DNA from: Gallionellaceae bacterium
GTDB taxonomy: Bacteria; Pseudomonadota; Gammaproteobacteria; Burkholderiales; Gallionellaceae
Direction: 5' to 3'
NCBI GenBank assembly: GCA_003151655.1
Contig: PLYB01000123.1
Coordinates: 1-24,929 of the forward strand
DNA: 24,929 nt
Below are positions 15,347-23,675 of this stretch, in pieces. The notes beneath the pieces are model-generated. The model was not told the origin of the DNA, searched no databases, and was given only the letters and a program-made list of their open reading frames with translations. Position 1 is the first letter of the stretch. Each line of letters starts with the position of its first letter. A program made the position numbers and the translations under genes.

Positions 15347-17980
15347 ATGAATACATCAACCACACTTGACCCAACAGACTGGACATCACTGCGGGCGCAA
15401 GGACATCAGATGCTGGACGACATGCTGGATTACATCGAGCATATTCGTTCGCGTCCGGTGTGGCAGGCCATTCCAAAAGAAGTGCGCGCCAACTTTCAAC
15501 ACCCCCTGCCACAACACTCAACTGAGTTAAGCGATGTGCATGCTTCGTTTATGCGCGAAGTGCTGCCGTATGCAGTGGGCAATGCACATCCGGGTTTCAT
15601 GGGCTGGGTACATGGTGGAGGAACTCCGGTCGGCATGCTGGCAGAGATGCTGGCCGCAGGCTTGAATGCCAATTTGGGCGGACGCGACCAGATGCCAATC
15701 GAAGTCGAACGCCAAGTACTGCAATGGGTACGTGAACTTTTCAACTTCCCTGCGGCGGCGAGCGGCCTGTTTGTCACCGGCACTTCCATGGCGAATCTGA
15801 TTGCGCTGTGGGTGGCTCGCACCAAAATATTGGGTACGCAAGTGCGCAAGACTGGCTTGGTGGCAAGCGAGCTGCACCTGACCGCTTACACTTCGGCGGG
15901 TGCGCATGGCTGTATAGCTCAGGCAATGGATCTGGCCGGTATCGGCATTGACGCATTGCGCGTTATTCCCATGAATCACGCTTTCGAAATGGATGTTGCC
16001 GCATTGCAGCAGGCCATCACCCGGGATAGAGCAGCCGGATTTACCCCCTTCTTCATTGCCGGTACCGCAGGCTCGGTGGATGTCGGGGCGATTGATGATC
16101 TGACCGCGCTGGCCGATGTGGCCGCACAAGAAAATATCTGGTTTCACGTTGACGGGGCGTATGGCGCATTAGCCATGCTATCAACCGAACTGGCACCGCT
16201 GCTGCAAGGAATTGAACGCGCCGATTCAATCGCCTTTGATTTCCACAAATGGGGACAAGTCCCCTACGATGCCGGATTCATTCTGGTACGCGATAGTAAG
16301 TTGCATCACGCCACTTTCGCCGCTCCTGCGGCCTATTTGCAGCGCGACGAACGCGGCATGGCCGCAGGTTCGCCATGGCCATGCGATTTCGGCCCCGATC
16401 TCTCGCGCGGCTTTCGTGCGCTGAAAACCTGGTTCACCATCAAAGTCTATGGCACAGAAAAACTGGGAGCCTCCATTGCCAATACTTGCGCCCAGGCACA
16501 GTACCTAAAACAACGCATTGAAGCACTGCCCCAGCTTGAATTGCTGGCACCTGTGGCGTTGAACATCGTGTGCTTCCGTTATCGTTGCGCTGATGCCGAC
16601 CGAGTAAATGCCGACATCGTCGTGGCCTTGCAGGAATCGGGCATCGTTGCCCCTTCCACTACTACAGTAAATGGCTGTTTCGCGATTCGCGCAGCCATCG
16701 TCAATCATCGAACAAGCCGTGAAAACATAGATGACTTATTGCGCGAGACGCTCGCTCTCGGCGCAGCGTTGACGCAAGCAATGCCGGCAGCCAACACGAC
16801 ACCTCCGTTGATCGGCTTCGCCGCGCTGATGCGCATGGTTTTTGCAGGAACAGATTTGAAGCCGTTGGCCGCAGAGCTGACCGCCCGCTCCCAACAAAAT
16901 CCGCTGGATGCCAATGCGCTGATGGATTTGTCGACCATTTTGCAACTTAGCTTTCAACGCGAACTCGGCATGCAAGTCCAGCAAGAAGCGATAAAAATTC
17001 AACGCACATTCAGCATCCCCGCTGCCGTGCAACCCGCGAAAATAAAACTGCTGGTAATCATGGGAGCTTGCGATTTGTTGTCCAATACACCGGTGGAATG
17101 TTTGCTGGAAAATTCAGACATCGCACTGGATATGCTTTACGTCGCGCCCGGCCTTCCCTTCCCTGCTTCCGTGCCCGAGCACGATGTGCTTTTTGTCGCA
17201 ATATCCGAGTCGGATGAAAACCAACCTTTATTGCAGGCGCTTAGCCAAACATTGCGCGACTGGCCACGTCCGGTTTTGAATTCGCCTGAGCGTATCGCAA
17301 TGCTGCCACGAGATGTTACCTCTGCTTTGTTAGGCGATATCAGCGGTGTGAATATGCCCATTGCGCAGCGGGTATCGCGTCAAGCGCTCAGCGCCATAAC
17401 CGCACAACAGACAATGCTGGCGCAGGGAGAGCTCCCCGTCATCATTCGCCCGTTCGGCTCTCAAGCCGGGCGCGGGTTGATGAAAATCGAGCAAGCTGGG
17501 CAGATAGCGGATTATTTGCAAGCGATGCCGGAAAACGAATTTTATATCACACCCTTCGTAGACTATAGCGGCACTGACGGCTTGTTCCGCAAATATCGCA
17601 TCGTGATGATTGATGGCCACCCCTACATCTGCCACCTCGCCATTTCGTCGAACTGGCTGATTCACTATCTCAACGCAGGCATGGCAGACAGCGCGGAAAA
17701 GCGAGCAGAGGAAGAACTCGGTTTCGCCAACTTCGATAACGGTTTTGCGCTACGCCACACAGCGGCGCTGCAAGCCATTTACCAACGCATGGGCTTGGAC
17801 TATCTGGGCATCGACTGCGCCGAAACACCAGCGGGTGAATTACTCGTTTTTGAAGTGGACAGCAACATGATTATTCACGCTTTCGATTCTGCGGAATTAT
17901 TTCCTTACAAACAAACACAGATGCAAAAAGTATTTGCCGCGTTTAGAGCGCAGCTTATTAAAACCGGAGGGGCCAAATGA
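15347..17980 (+). CDS. Fusion of group II PLP-dependent decarboxylase and ATP-grasp domain
   Basis: Residues 1-475 resemble aromatic-L-amino-acid/glutamate-type decarboxylases: HPGFMGW (81-87), cofactor-stacking His187, HVDGAYG (267-273) with Asp269, and FHKWG with the Schiff-base Lys301. A helical linker (about 485-555) follows. Residues about 565-870 form an ATP-grasp domain: a glycine-rich loop GSQAGRGL (704-711), ITPFVDY (734-740), RKYRIVMIDG (748-757), and a metal-binding end FEVDSNMI (835-842). One protein could thus make an amine and join it, or another amine, to a carboxylate (inference). The start has no visible Shine-Dalgarno. The stop overlaps the next PLP gene as ATGA. The amino acid used is not evident. 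Domain calls are firm, pathway unknown. Confidence 0.85.
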   Translation: MNTSTTLDPTDWTSLRAQGHQMLDDMLDYIEHIRSRPVWQAIPKEVRANFQHPLPQHSTELSDVHASFMREVLPYAVGNAHPGFMGWVHGGGTPVGMLAEMLAAGLNANLGGRDQMPIEVERQVLQWVRELFNFPAAASGLFVTGTSMANLIALWVARTKILGTQVRKTGLVASELHLTAYTSAGAHGCIAQAMDLAGIGIDALRVIPMNHAFEMDVAALQQAITRDRAAGFTPFFIAGTAGSVDVGAIDDLTALADVAAQENIWFHVDGAYGALAMLSTELAPLLQGIERADSIAFDFHKWGQVPYDAGFILVRDSKLHHATFAAPAAYLQRDERGMAAGSPWPCDFGPDLSRGFRALKTWFTIKVYGTEKLGASIANTCAQAQYLKQRIEALPQLELLAPVALNIVCFRYRCADADRVNADIVVALQESGIVAPSTTTVNGCFAIRAAIVNHRTSRENIDDLLRETLALGAALTQAMPAANTTPPLIGFAALMRMVFAGTDLKPLAAELTARSQQNPLDANALMDLSTILQLSFQRELGMQVQQEAIKIQRTFSIPAAVQPAKIKLLVIMGACDLLSNTPVECLLENSDIALDMLYVAPGLPFPASVPEHDVLFVAISESDENQPLLQALSQTLRDWPRPVLNSPERIAMLPRDVTSALLGDISGVNMPIAQRVSRQALSAITAQQTMLAQGELPVIIRPFGSQAGRGLMKIEQAGQIADYLQAMPENEFYITPFVDYSGTDGLFRKYRIVMIDGHPYICHLAISSNWLIHYLNAGMADSAEKRAEEELGFANFDNGFALRHTAALQAIYQRMGLDYLGIDCAETPAGELLVFEVDSNMIIHAFDSAELFPYKQTQMQKVFAAFRAQLIKTGGAK

Positions 17981-19527
17981 ACGCAATTGATATGTCATTC
18001 GTTATGCTGCAAGAAAAAAGTGCTGCACCAACCAGTACCAGCCACTTTCCTTCGACTGAACAATTGTTGGCAAAAGGCGGCGATGCTCGCATTGCATTAA
18101 ACCCGCTAACGAAAACCAACCAATATGGTTGCGGCACCAAGCCAAACGCGAGCATCGCCGCCTTTGGTTCGGCTACCGCAAGCACGATTTCCGAAAACTC
18201 ATTTTTTGCGGCCAACCAACTGCGCAACCGTCTGGTGCAAAACATTGAAAGAGATGAGGCTGCCGAAGTCTATGCCGACCAGATGAGCCGCATCCGGCAG
18301 GAACTGAACGAGCTATGCGGGCTGCGCAACAGCGGAACCGATATTGTTTTCGCGGCTTCCGGCACAGACGTGCATTTGATCGCCTCACAACTTGCCGCCA
18401 AGGATGAATCACTCCCCGTACGCATGTTAATGGTCGACACGCTTGAGACCGGCAGCGGGGTAACTGCCGCTTTGTCCGGCCGACATTTCAGTAATCGTGC
18501 CGCCTTGGGCAGCGCCGTGGCACAAGGTGCCAAGATCGGCAGAACCGATCATGGCCAAGTCGTTGCAATCTCTATGCGCTTAGCCAATGGGACACCGCGT
18601 CCGAGCGCCGACATTGATGCCGATTTTGAGCGGGAAGTTGCGGCAGCAGTGGCTGCCGGAGAACGCGTCCTGCTTACCATGGTAGATGTCTCCAAGACCG
18701 GAATGATCGCCCCCAGCGTCAAGTGCGCGGTTGATCTGCATCGTCGCTATCCAAACAGGCTGGACGTACTGGTCGATGCCTGCCAATTCCGACTTACCCC
18801 GACCACTTTGCAGAATTATCTGTCACAAGGATTTCTGGTGGGAATAACGGGTTCAAAATTCATCAGCGGCCCCAGCTTTGCCGGTGCCTTGCTCATCCCT
18901 TCCAGCCTTTCCAAAGAACTGCGTCCTTGCGCGCGGCTGGATAAATTGCAAGCCTATTCTGCCCGTGCAGATTGGCCGGTGGGCTGGCATGCTGCTCGCA
19001 GCCTTTACAAAAAGCCAAACTTTGGTTTGTTGTTGCGCTGGGAAGGTGCCATCAAAGAATTACGCGCATTCCGTTCCTTGTCCAATGCCGTGACGATGCG
19101 CTTTTTGCAGGACTTCGAGTCGGCCATTAAACAGCGCATGCAAGAAGACCCGATTTTCGAAATGTTGCCCGTGCCGGAATTGCAACGCTTCCCATTTGCG
19201 GACAAGCCAAGCTGGGACAATATTCAAACGATTTTTCCATTCCTGCTGTCGCGTCCCGCAAGCACCACGGGGAAAGCGCTGTTAAGCAGCGAGGAAATGG
19301 TAGAGGTCTACCATGCGTTACGGGAAGGCAGCAATGACCTCGTGCAGCTGGGGCAACCAGTCGATTGCGGCAGACGCGGTGTCATTGCTGTGAGCGCTCT
19401 GCGCATGTGCCTCAGCTCGCGCTTGATTGTCGAAGCAATGCAACAGAATGGCAGAAATCAACAAGCGGTGATTGATCGCGCATTGAAAGCGCTGGATAAA
19501 GTCGCACGGCTGGTACGAGCTATGTAA
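17977..19527 (+). CDS. Fold-type-I PLP-dependent enzyme of unknown function
   Basis: A 516-residue protein whose pattern fits the class V aminotransferase/cysteine-desulfurase-like superfamily. It has a cofactor-phosphate segment ASGTDVHL (127-134), DVSKTGMIAP (237-246), the PLP-ring aspartate in VLVDACQFR (264-272), and a candidate Schiff-base Lys294 in TGSKFISGPSFAG. I do not recognise a named family, and the ordinary aminotransferase C-terminal signature is not obvious. It starts inside the stop codon of the decarboxylase fusion, with GGAGG upstream, so the two are co-translated and probably act on one pathway. Possible reactions are transamination, C-S cleavage or decarboxylation; the sequence does not decide between them. 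Confidence 0.72.
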   Translation: MNAIDMSFVMLQEKSAAPTSTSHFPSTEQLLAKGGDARIALNPLTKTNQYGCGTKPNASIAAFGSATASTISENSFFAANQLRNRLVQNIERDEAAEVYADQMSRIRQELNELCGLRNSGTDIVFAASGTDVHLIASQLAAKDESLPVRMLMVDTLETGSGVTAALSGRHFSNRAALGSAVAQGAKIGRTDHGQVVAISMRLANGTPRPSADIDADFEREVAAAVAAGERVLLTMVDVSKTGMIAPSVKCAVDLHRRYPNRLDVLVDACQFRLTPTTLQNYLSQGFLVGITGSKFISGPSFAGALLIPSSLSKELRPCARLDKLQAYSARADWPVGWHAARSLYKKPNFGLLLRWEGAIKELRAFRSLSNAVTMRFLQDFESAIKQRMQEDPIFEMLPVPELQRFPFADKPSWDNIQTIFPFLLSRPASTTGKALLSSEEMVEVYHALREGSNDLVQLGQPVDCGRRGVIAVSALRMCLSSRLIVEAMQQNGRNQQAVIDRALKALDKVARLVRAM

Positions 19528-19583
19528 CGCGCGCGATCAGCAGCAAGCTGTTCTTCGTAAAGTTGTGCCACGCACCGGCAAAG

Positions 19584-20210
19584 TCATTTGCTCGAATCGA
19601 GCTCATTTTTAATACCGCGCCCGTCAACCTCATTGGCCAGCGCGCACCGCAGCTCTTCAACTTTTTGATGTAAATTATCCGCATCGCCATAAGCAAGAAA
19701 ACTCTGGTAGCGCGCATGTGCTCCTAGAACCTTGCGCGAGTGCTTGATCGGGCAAAAATACTGCTCGGTACGCGCCGTAATTTCGCTGGCATACGCCAGC
19801 AAGCCCACCGCATAGGAACAATACATGCAATGCACTTTCTCGATGGCGTTCAGATACGCCAGATGCTGATGATCCATCACGATGTAATCCGCCCGCTTCA
19901 CTCTGGCAATCCGGTAAACAGGGAAACAAATCAGTTGATAAATACTGATACACAGATCGAACAACAGCAATGGAATGGCCATACCGTAGATGACGGGTGC
20001 AGTGAGATAGTTTTGCGGACGGACAGTCATGAACCAGCGAAACGCCCCCACCTTAACCTTAAGGTGGGTCTCTTTGAGGGTGTGCTCGAAGGTAACGCGC
20101 TTACCATCTATTTGATAACGCAGCTTCCCTTCCTGCTGCTCGACAATACTACGCAGTTCATTTTCAAGCGCGGCAATCTGATCGAGAATCAGGTGAATTC
20201 TATTGTTCAT
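19584..20210 (-). CDS. Hypothetical membrane protein with clustered cysteines
   Basis: I do not assign a function. From the ATG at 20210 the product has 208 residues, with AAAGGG a few bases upstream; an ATG at 20249 would add 13 residues without support. It has an N-terminal helical segment, a charged beta-like part (about 28-66), one or two membrane segments (about 69-98), then HQH (114-116) and C-x2-C (128, 131) followed by CPIKH with Cys153. The cysteine and histidine spacing looks able to bind a metal or cofactor just inside the membrane (inference). It converges on the PLP gene and is divergent from the Lon-like gene. The pattern has the look of a conserved family rather than a chance frame. 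Confidence 0.7.
   Translation of the reverse strand: MNNRIHLILDQIAALENELRSIVEQQEGKLRYQIDGKRVTFEHTLKETHLKVKVGAFRWFMTVRPQNYLTAPVIYGMAIPLLLFDLCISIYQLICFPVYRIARVKRADYIVMDHQHLAYLNAIEKVHCMYCSYAVGLLAYASEITARTEQYFCPIKHSRKVLGAHARYQSFLAYGDADNLHQKVEELRCALANEVDGRGIKNELDSSK
19590..19610 (+). terminator. Possible intrinsic terminator after the PLP-enzyme operon
   Basis: GCTCGAATCGAGC (19590-19602) is a perfect palindrome, followed by CA and the bases ATTTTT's five T (19606-19610). It lies 62 bases past the stop of the second PLP gene and inside the last codons of the convergent hypothetical gene. The stem is short, so this is tentative. Confidence 0.35.
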
Positions 20211-20358
20211 AACGCCCTTTTTGAAAAATGAAACGCAACCAGCATTCATACAGTAGCACGATAACGAATAAGGCAGTTGCCGGAAATGTGCTAATGGCGT
20301 TTAATCTCAATCACAAAAGAATTTTCCTCAGACCAGTATAAAGCTGCGCAAACTCGAT

Positions 20359-22800
20359 ATGCCGATCATAAAACTGACTCCTGCCGAACTTCGCCGAACC
20401 TTTGATGCAGATGCGCTCGGATTTGCCGACACCGCTGAAATGTTGGAGTACCAACTGCCATGGATCGGGCAAAAGCGTGCTGAAATGGCCGCAAGTTTCG
20501 GACTGGCGATGGATCAATCGAATTACAATCTGTTCGTATTGGGTGAAGTCGGCAGTGGCCGAGCTTCGCTGCTCAAGCTGGCCATGCAGTCCGCTGCCAC
20601 AAACAAGGCCGTGCCGCCGGACTTGTGTTATCTGCACAATTTCGACACCCCGGAGCACCCGCGTGCGTTGCGTCTGCCAGCCGGGCAGGGGCGGCTATTG
20701 CGTCAATTCATGGCGCATATGGTGAAGTCACTGCAGACAGGTATTCCGCAATGCCTGAGCGGACAGGATTTCAAAGTTGAAAGTGCGCGAATTGAAAAAA
20801 ACCACAAGGCGGAAGAAACGAAAGCTTATGCGGTGCTCGATGCCTTTGCCGAAGCGCGCAAATTTACCTTGCACCGTGACAATGATCATATGGTATTCAC
20901 CTATCGAAATACCAAAGGTCATACTTTGACCGAAGATGAAATGCTTGCCTTGCCCAAGGCACGCCGCGCCGAAATTGATGAGGCTGAGCAGGAGTTGCGT
21001 ATCGAGATCGGGCGTTATTTCGAAAAAACCAGTTCCATCGAGCGCATTCGGGATGAAGCTCTGGCCACGTTGCGGCGCCAGGTGGTAAAGCCGCTGTTGG
21101 ATCACGAATTGCAGGAAATACGCAACGGCCTGAAAAAGCAAATTAAGGACTCGGTCAAACTCGGTACCTATCTGGAACAGGTCGCGCATGACGTGCTAGA
21201 TAAGCTGGAGCTGTTCAAAATGCTGGAGAGCGAAGCAGATGTTCAACTGCAAGTGTTTGGGAAGGCGCTGTCTTGCTATCGCGTGAACCTAGTTGTAGAC
21301 AACGATGGCTTGACCGGTGCGCCGGTGATTGCCGAGGACAATCCTTTGTTTCGTTCGTTGTTTGGCAGCATCGAATATCAGTCCGAAAATGATGTGCTGG
21401 TGACGGATTTTTCCCGCATCCGTGCGGGCAGTCTGCACAAGGCACACGGCGGTTTCTTGCTACTGCATATGCGCGATCTTTTGGCCGATGGTTTGGTGTG
21501 GGAGAAATTGCGGCGCTTTCTGCGCAGCGGCAGCTTGCAGATTGAGGAACCCGGCACGACGTACACTCCCATCGCGACAGTCTCTCTCAAACCCGAAGCC
21601 GTGGATGTCGAAGTCAAAATCATCCTGATCGGTTCGCGCGAACAATATTATGAGTTGCAGGAACAGGATCCGGAGTTCGCCCGACACTTCCGTGTCAAGG
21701 TGGACTTTGCTGACAGTTTTTCCTCCAGCATAGAAACACACCGCGCCACCGCCACTTTTGTCGCGCTCACTTGCCGCAAATTCGGACTACCCCATTTTTC
21801 AGCGTCTGCTGTTGCCCGCCTGCTGGAAGACGGACACCGCGAAGTGGATGACCAGTCGCGCCAAAGCGCGAACTTTGCCCGCACCGAGGCGCTGGTAATG
21901 GAAAGCGCCACACTATGCCGTGCGCGTGCAGTTCGTCTGGTTGAAGCGGTTGATGTCGAGGCTGCGCTTGCCGCGCGCATCCAACGCCATGACTATCCCG
22001 AGCAGCGCCTGCACGAAGCCTTCGCCGAGGGCGATTTGCTGATTGCCATTCATGGCGAGCAAATCGGACAACTCAACGGCCTGACCCAAATCGATTTTGG
22101 CGATTACCGTTTCGGTTTCCCAGTGCGCATTAGCGCGCGCACCTATGCTGGCGAAGAAGGTCTACTCAACATCGAACGCGAGGTAAAAATGTCCGGACCG
22201 ATCCACGACAAGGGCGTGTTCATTTTGCACAACTACCTTTCCGCACTTTTTGCTCATAACGCGCCGCTCGCCTTCAATGCCTCAATCGTGTTCGAGCAGG
22301 AATATAACGGCGTGGAAGGAGACTCTGCTTCGTGTGCCGAGCTTTATGTGCTGCTTTCATCTTTGTCCGGTCTGCCGCTCAAACAGGGCATCGCAGTAAC
22401 CGGTGCGGTCAATCAGCACGGCGATGTGTTACCGGTAGGCGGGCTCAACGAAAAAATAGAAGGCTATTTCCGCATCTGTGCCGCATCCGGACTGGACGGC
22501 ACACAAGGCGTGCTGCTACCGCATCGCAACCGTCGCCACCTGATGTTGGAGCGCAAAGTGGTCGAGGCGGTCGAGCATGGTTTGTTCCATATCTACACAG
22601 CAGAACATGTTAGCGAAGGAATTGAACTGCTCACCGGACTGCCTGCAGGCATCGCGGACGAGATGGGCAACTACCCTCGAGGCAGCGTACTGGGGCACGT
22701 CCAAAAAACTTTATTGGCCTACCGCCGTGCCTGCCATCTGTCCAACCCGAATTCATCCCTGCGGCTAACGTCGGCAAACTCAAAGGATGATATTTCTTAA
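20359..22800 (+). CDS. Lon-family (S16) ATP-dependent protease, AAA_32/LonC-LonH type
   Basis: An 813-residue cytoplasmic protease with an N-terminal ATPase part and a C-terminal Lon proteolytic domain (about 555-765). The catalytic dyad is Ser656 (GDSAS) and Lys699 (GGLNEKIEG). The P-loop reads GEVGSGRAS (62-70), with Arg68 where Lys is usual. The Walker B region, near GGFLLLHMRDL (364-374), lacks the usual acidic pair. Such degenerate ATPase motifs occur in this Lon-like branch, so this may be the family norm. A long coiled-coil insertion (about 135-290) interrupts the ATPase, as is common here. The last 45 residues look unstructured. No strong ribosome-binding site precedes the ATG, but the start PIIKLTPAELRRTFD fits the family. 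Confidence 0.9.
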   Translation: MPIIKLTPAELRRTFDADALGFADTAEMLEYQLPWIGQKRAEMAASFGLAMDQSNYNLFVLGEVGSGRASLLKLAMQSAATNKAVPPDLCYLHNFDTPEHPRALRLPAGQGRLLRQFMAHMVKSLQTGIPQCLSGQDFKVESARIEKNHKAEETKAYAVLDAFAEARKFTLHRDNDHMVFTYRNTKGHTLTEDEMLALPKARRAEIDEAEQELRIEIGRYFEKTSSIERIRDEALATLRRQVVKPLLDHELQEIRNGLKKQIKDSVKLGTYLEQVAHDVLDKLELFKMLESEADVQLQVFGKALSCYRVNLVVDNDGLTGAPVIAEDNPLFRSLFGSIEYQSENDVLVTDFSRIRAGSLHKAHGGFLLLHMRDLLADGLVWEKLRRFLRSGSLQIEEPGTTYTPIATVSLKPEAVDVEVKIILIGSREQYYELQEQDPEFARHFRVKVDFADSFSSSIETHRATATFVALTCRKFGLPHFSASAVARLLEDGHREVDDQSRQSANFARTEALVMESATLCRARAVRLVEAVDVEAALAARIQRHDYPEQRLHEAFAEGDLLIAIHGEQIGQLNGLTQIDFGDYRFGFPVRISARTYAGEEGLLNIEREVKMSGPIHDKGVFILHNYLSALFAHNAPLAFNASIVFEQEYNGVEGDSASCAELYVLLSSLSGLPLKQGIAVTGAVNQHGDVLPVGGLNEKIEGYFRICAASGLDGTQGVLLPHRNRRHLMLERKVVEAVEHGLFHIYTAEHVSEGIELLTGLPAGIADEMGNYPRGSVLGHVQKTLLAYRRACHLSNPNSSLRLTSANSKDDIS

Positions 22801-22896
22801 CTCTCGGCATCCAGAACTATTTGCCTTCGGTAATATCAAAGCGTCCGTTAACCAGCTCGACTACAGACGTTCATTTCATCTTTCGTCTGCTGCGAC

Positions 22897-23121
22897 CTAA
22901 CCTTCTGACACGCCTTCCGAAGCATCATACAAGCAAAGTCGCTGCATCAACTGCAGCACGACCCAGCCCTGTTCCTGATCAGGCGTGTTGCCCATCTCCA
23001 GCAATATTTGGTTGGCGTATCCCAAGTCCCAGGCCATTCTGTCCGGTTCGATATGTACACCAAACTTTTCGCCCATTATTTTCAATTTGTCGAGTAATTC
23101 CAATGTTTCCGGGTCAAGCAT
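22897..23121 (-). CDS. Small hypothetical protein
   Basis: A 74-residue acidic protein, probably helical, without a signal peptide or membrane segment. It is unrecognised. In favour of a real gene: AAAGGA lies eight bases before the ATG, the amino-acid composition is protein-like, and it fills the space between the Lon-like gene and the long empty stretch to its right. The overlapping plus-strand frame at 22821-23147 has a Pro/Ser/Arg-rich shadow composition and was not accepted. No function is suggested. Confidence 0.55.
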   Translation of the reverse strand: MLDPETLELLDKLKIMGEKFGVHIEPDRMAWDLGYANQILLEMGNTPDQEQGWVVLQLMQRLCLYDASEGVSEG

Positions 23122-23675
23122 TTACAAATCCTTTTTCTGAAATTTGATGTGCCGACGCTGATGCCTAGAGTGTCGGACATAGTAAACCCCACTATATGAC
23201 AATGCGGCTTATCGCCAATTAGAATCATCTGTTGCCTCATATCCACGAGCTGTTGCATTTGTTAATGTCGCGGTCGTAGGCAGTGCAAGTCTTAATTTTA
23301 TCGCCTGCTGGGGAAATTAGTAGTTGGTTAGCAAAGAGTCGACATAGTATCAAACAACAAGGGCACCATCGGCGCAAGCGAGAAGCTCAGCAAAGAAACC
23401 AGCATGGGAATTATGTTGATACGGCGCAAAGTGCAAGTGCCGCCAGCTCAGCCACGCAAGAACTGACCCTGTATCTCTCGAACAAGATTTCTTCCGCCCT
23501 CAAGATTCAGGTAAATATATTGAGAGGATTCTCGAACGCCAGTCCAGATTATGGTTTTAGAGGAACGGTTACAGGGATTTTTTGATTGGCGATCAATTAC
23601 GTGTCACACCTGCCGCCATCAATGCTCAACCGAAACCATCTAAAATAGGCCGACATCGTCGAACAGGGACCATAC
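23122..23675. other. 554-base stretch without a convincing gene
   Basis: An open frame at 23283-23585 (+) has no ribosome-binding site and no recognisable motif. A second short frame overlaps it, ending near 23465, and I could not match it to anything. No long hairpin, tRNA or repeat is apparent. TAAAAT at 23641-23646 could be the -10 of the HDOD gene, but no good -35 accompanies it. The stretch may be a decayed gene. Confidence 0.45.

Noticed and set aside
23283..23585. Open frame of 100 residues before the HDOD gene
   Set aside because: No ribosome-binding site, odd composition, no motif, and competing short frames in the same stretch.
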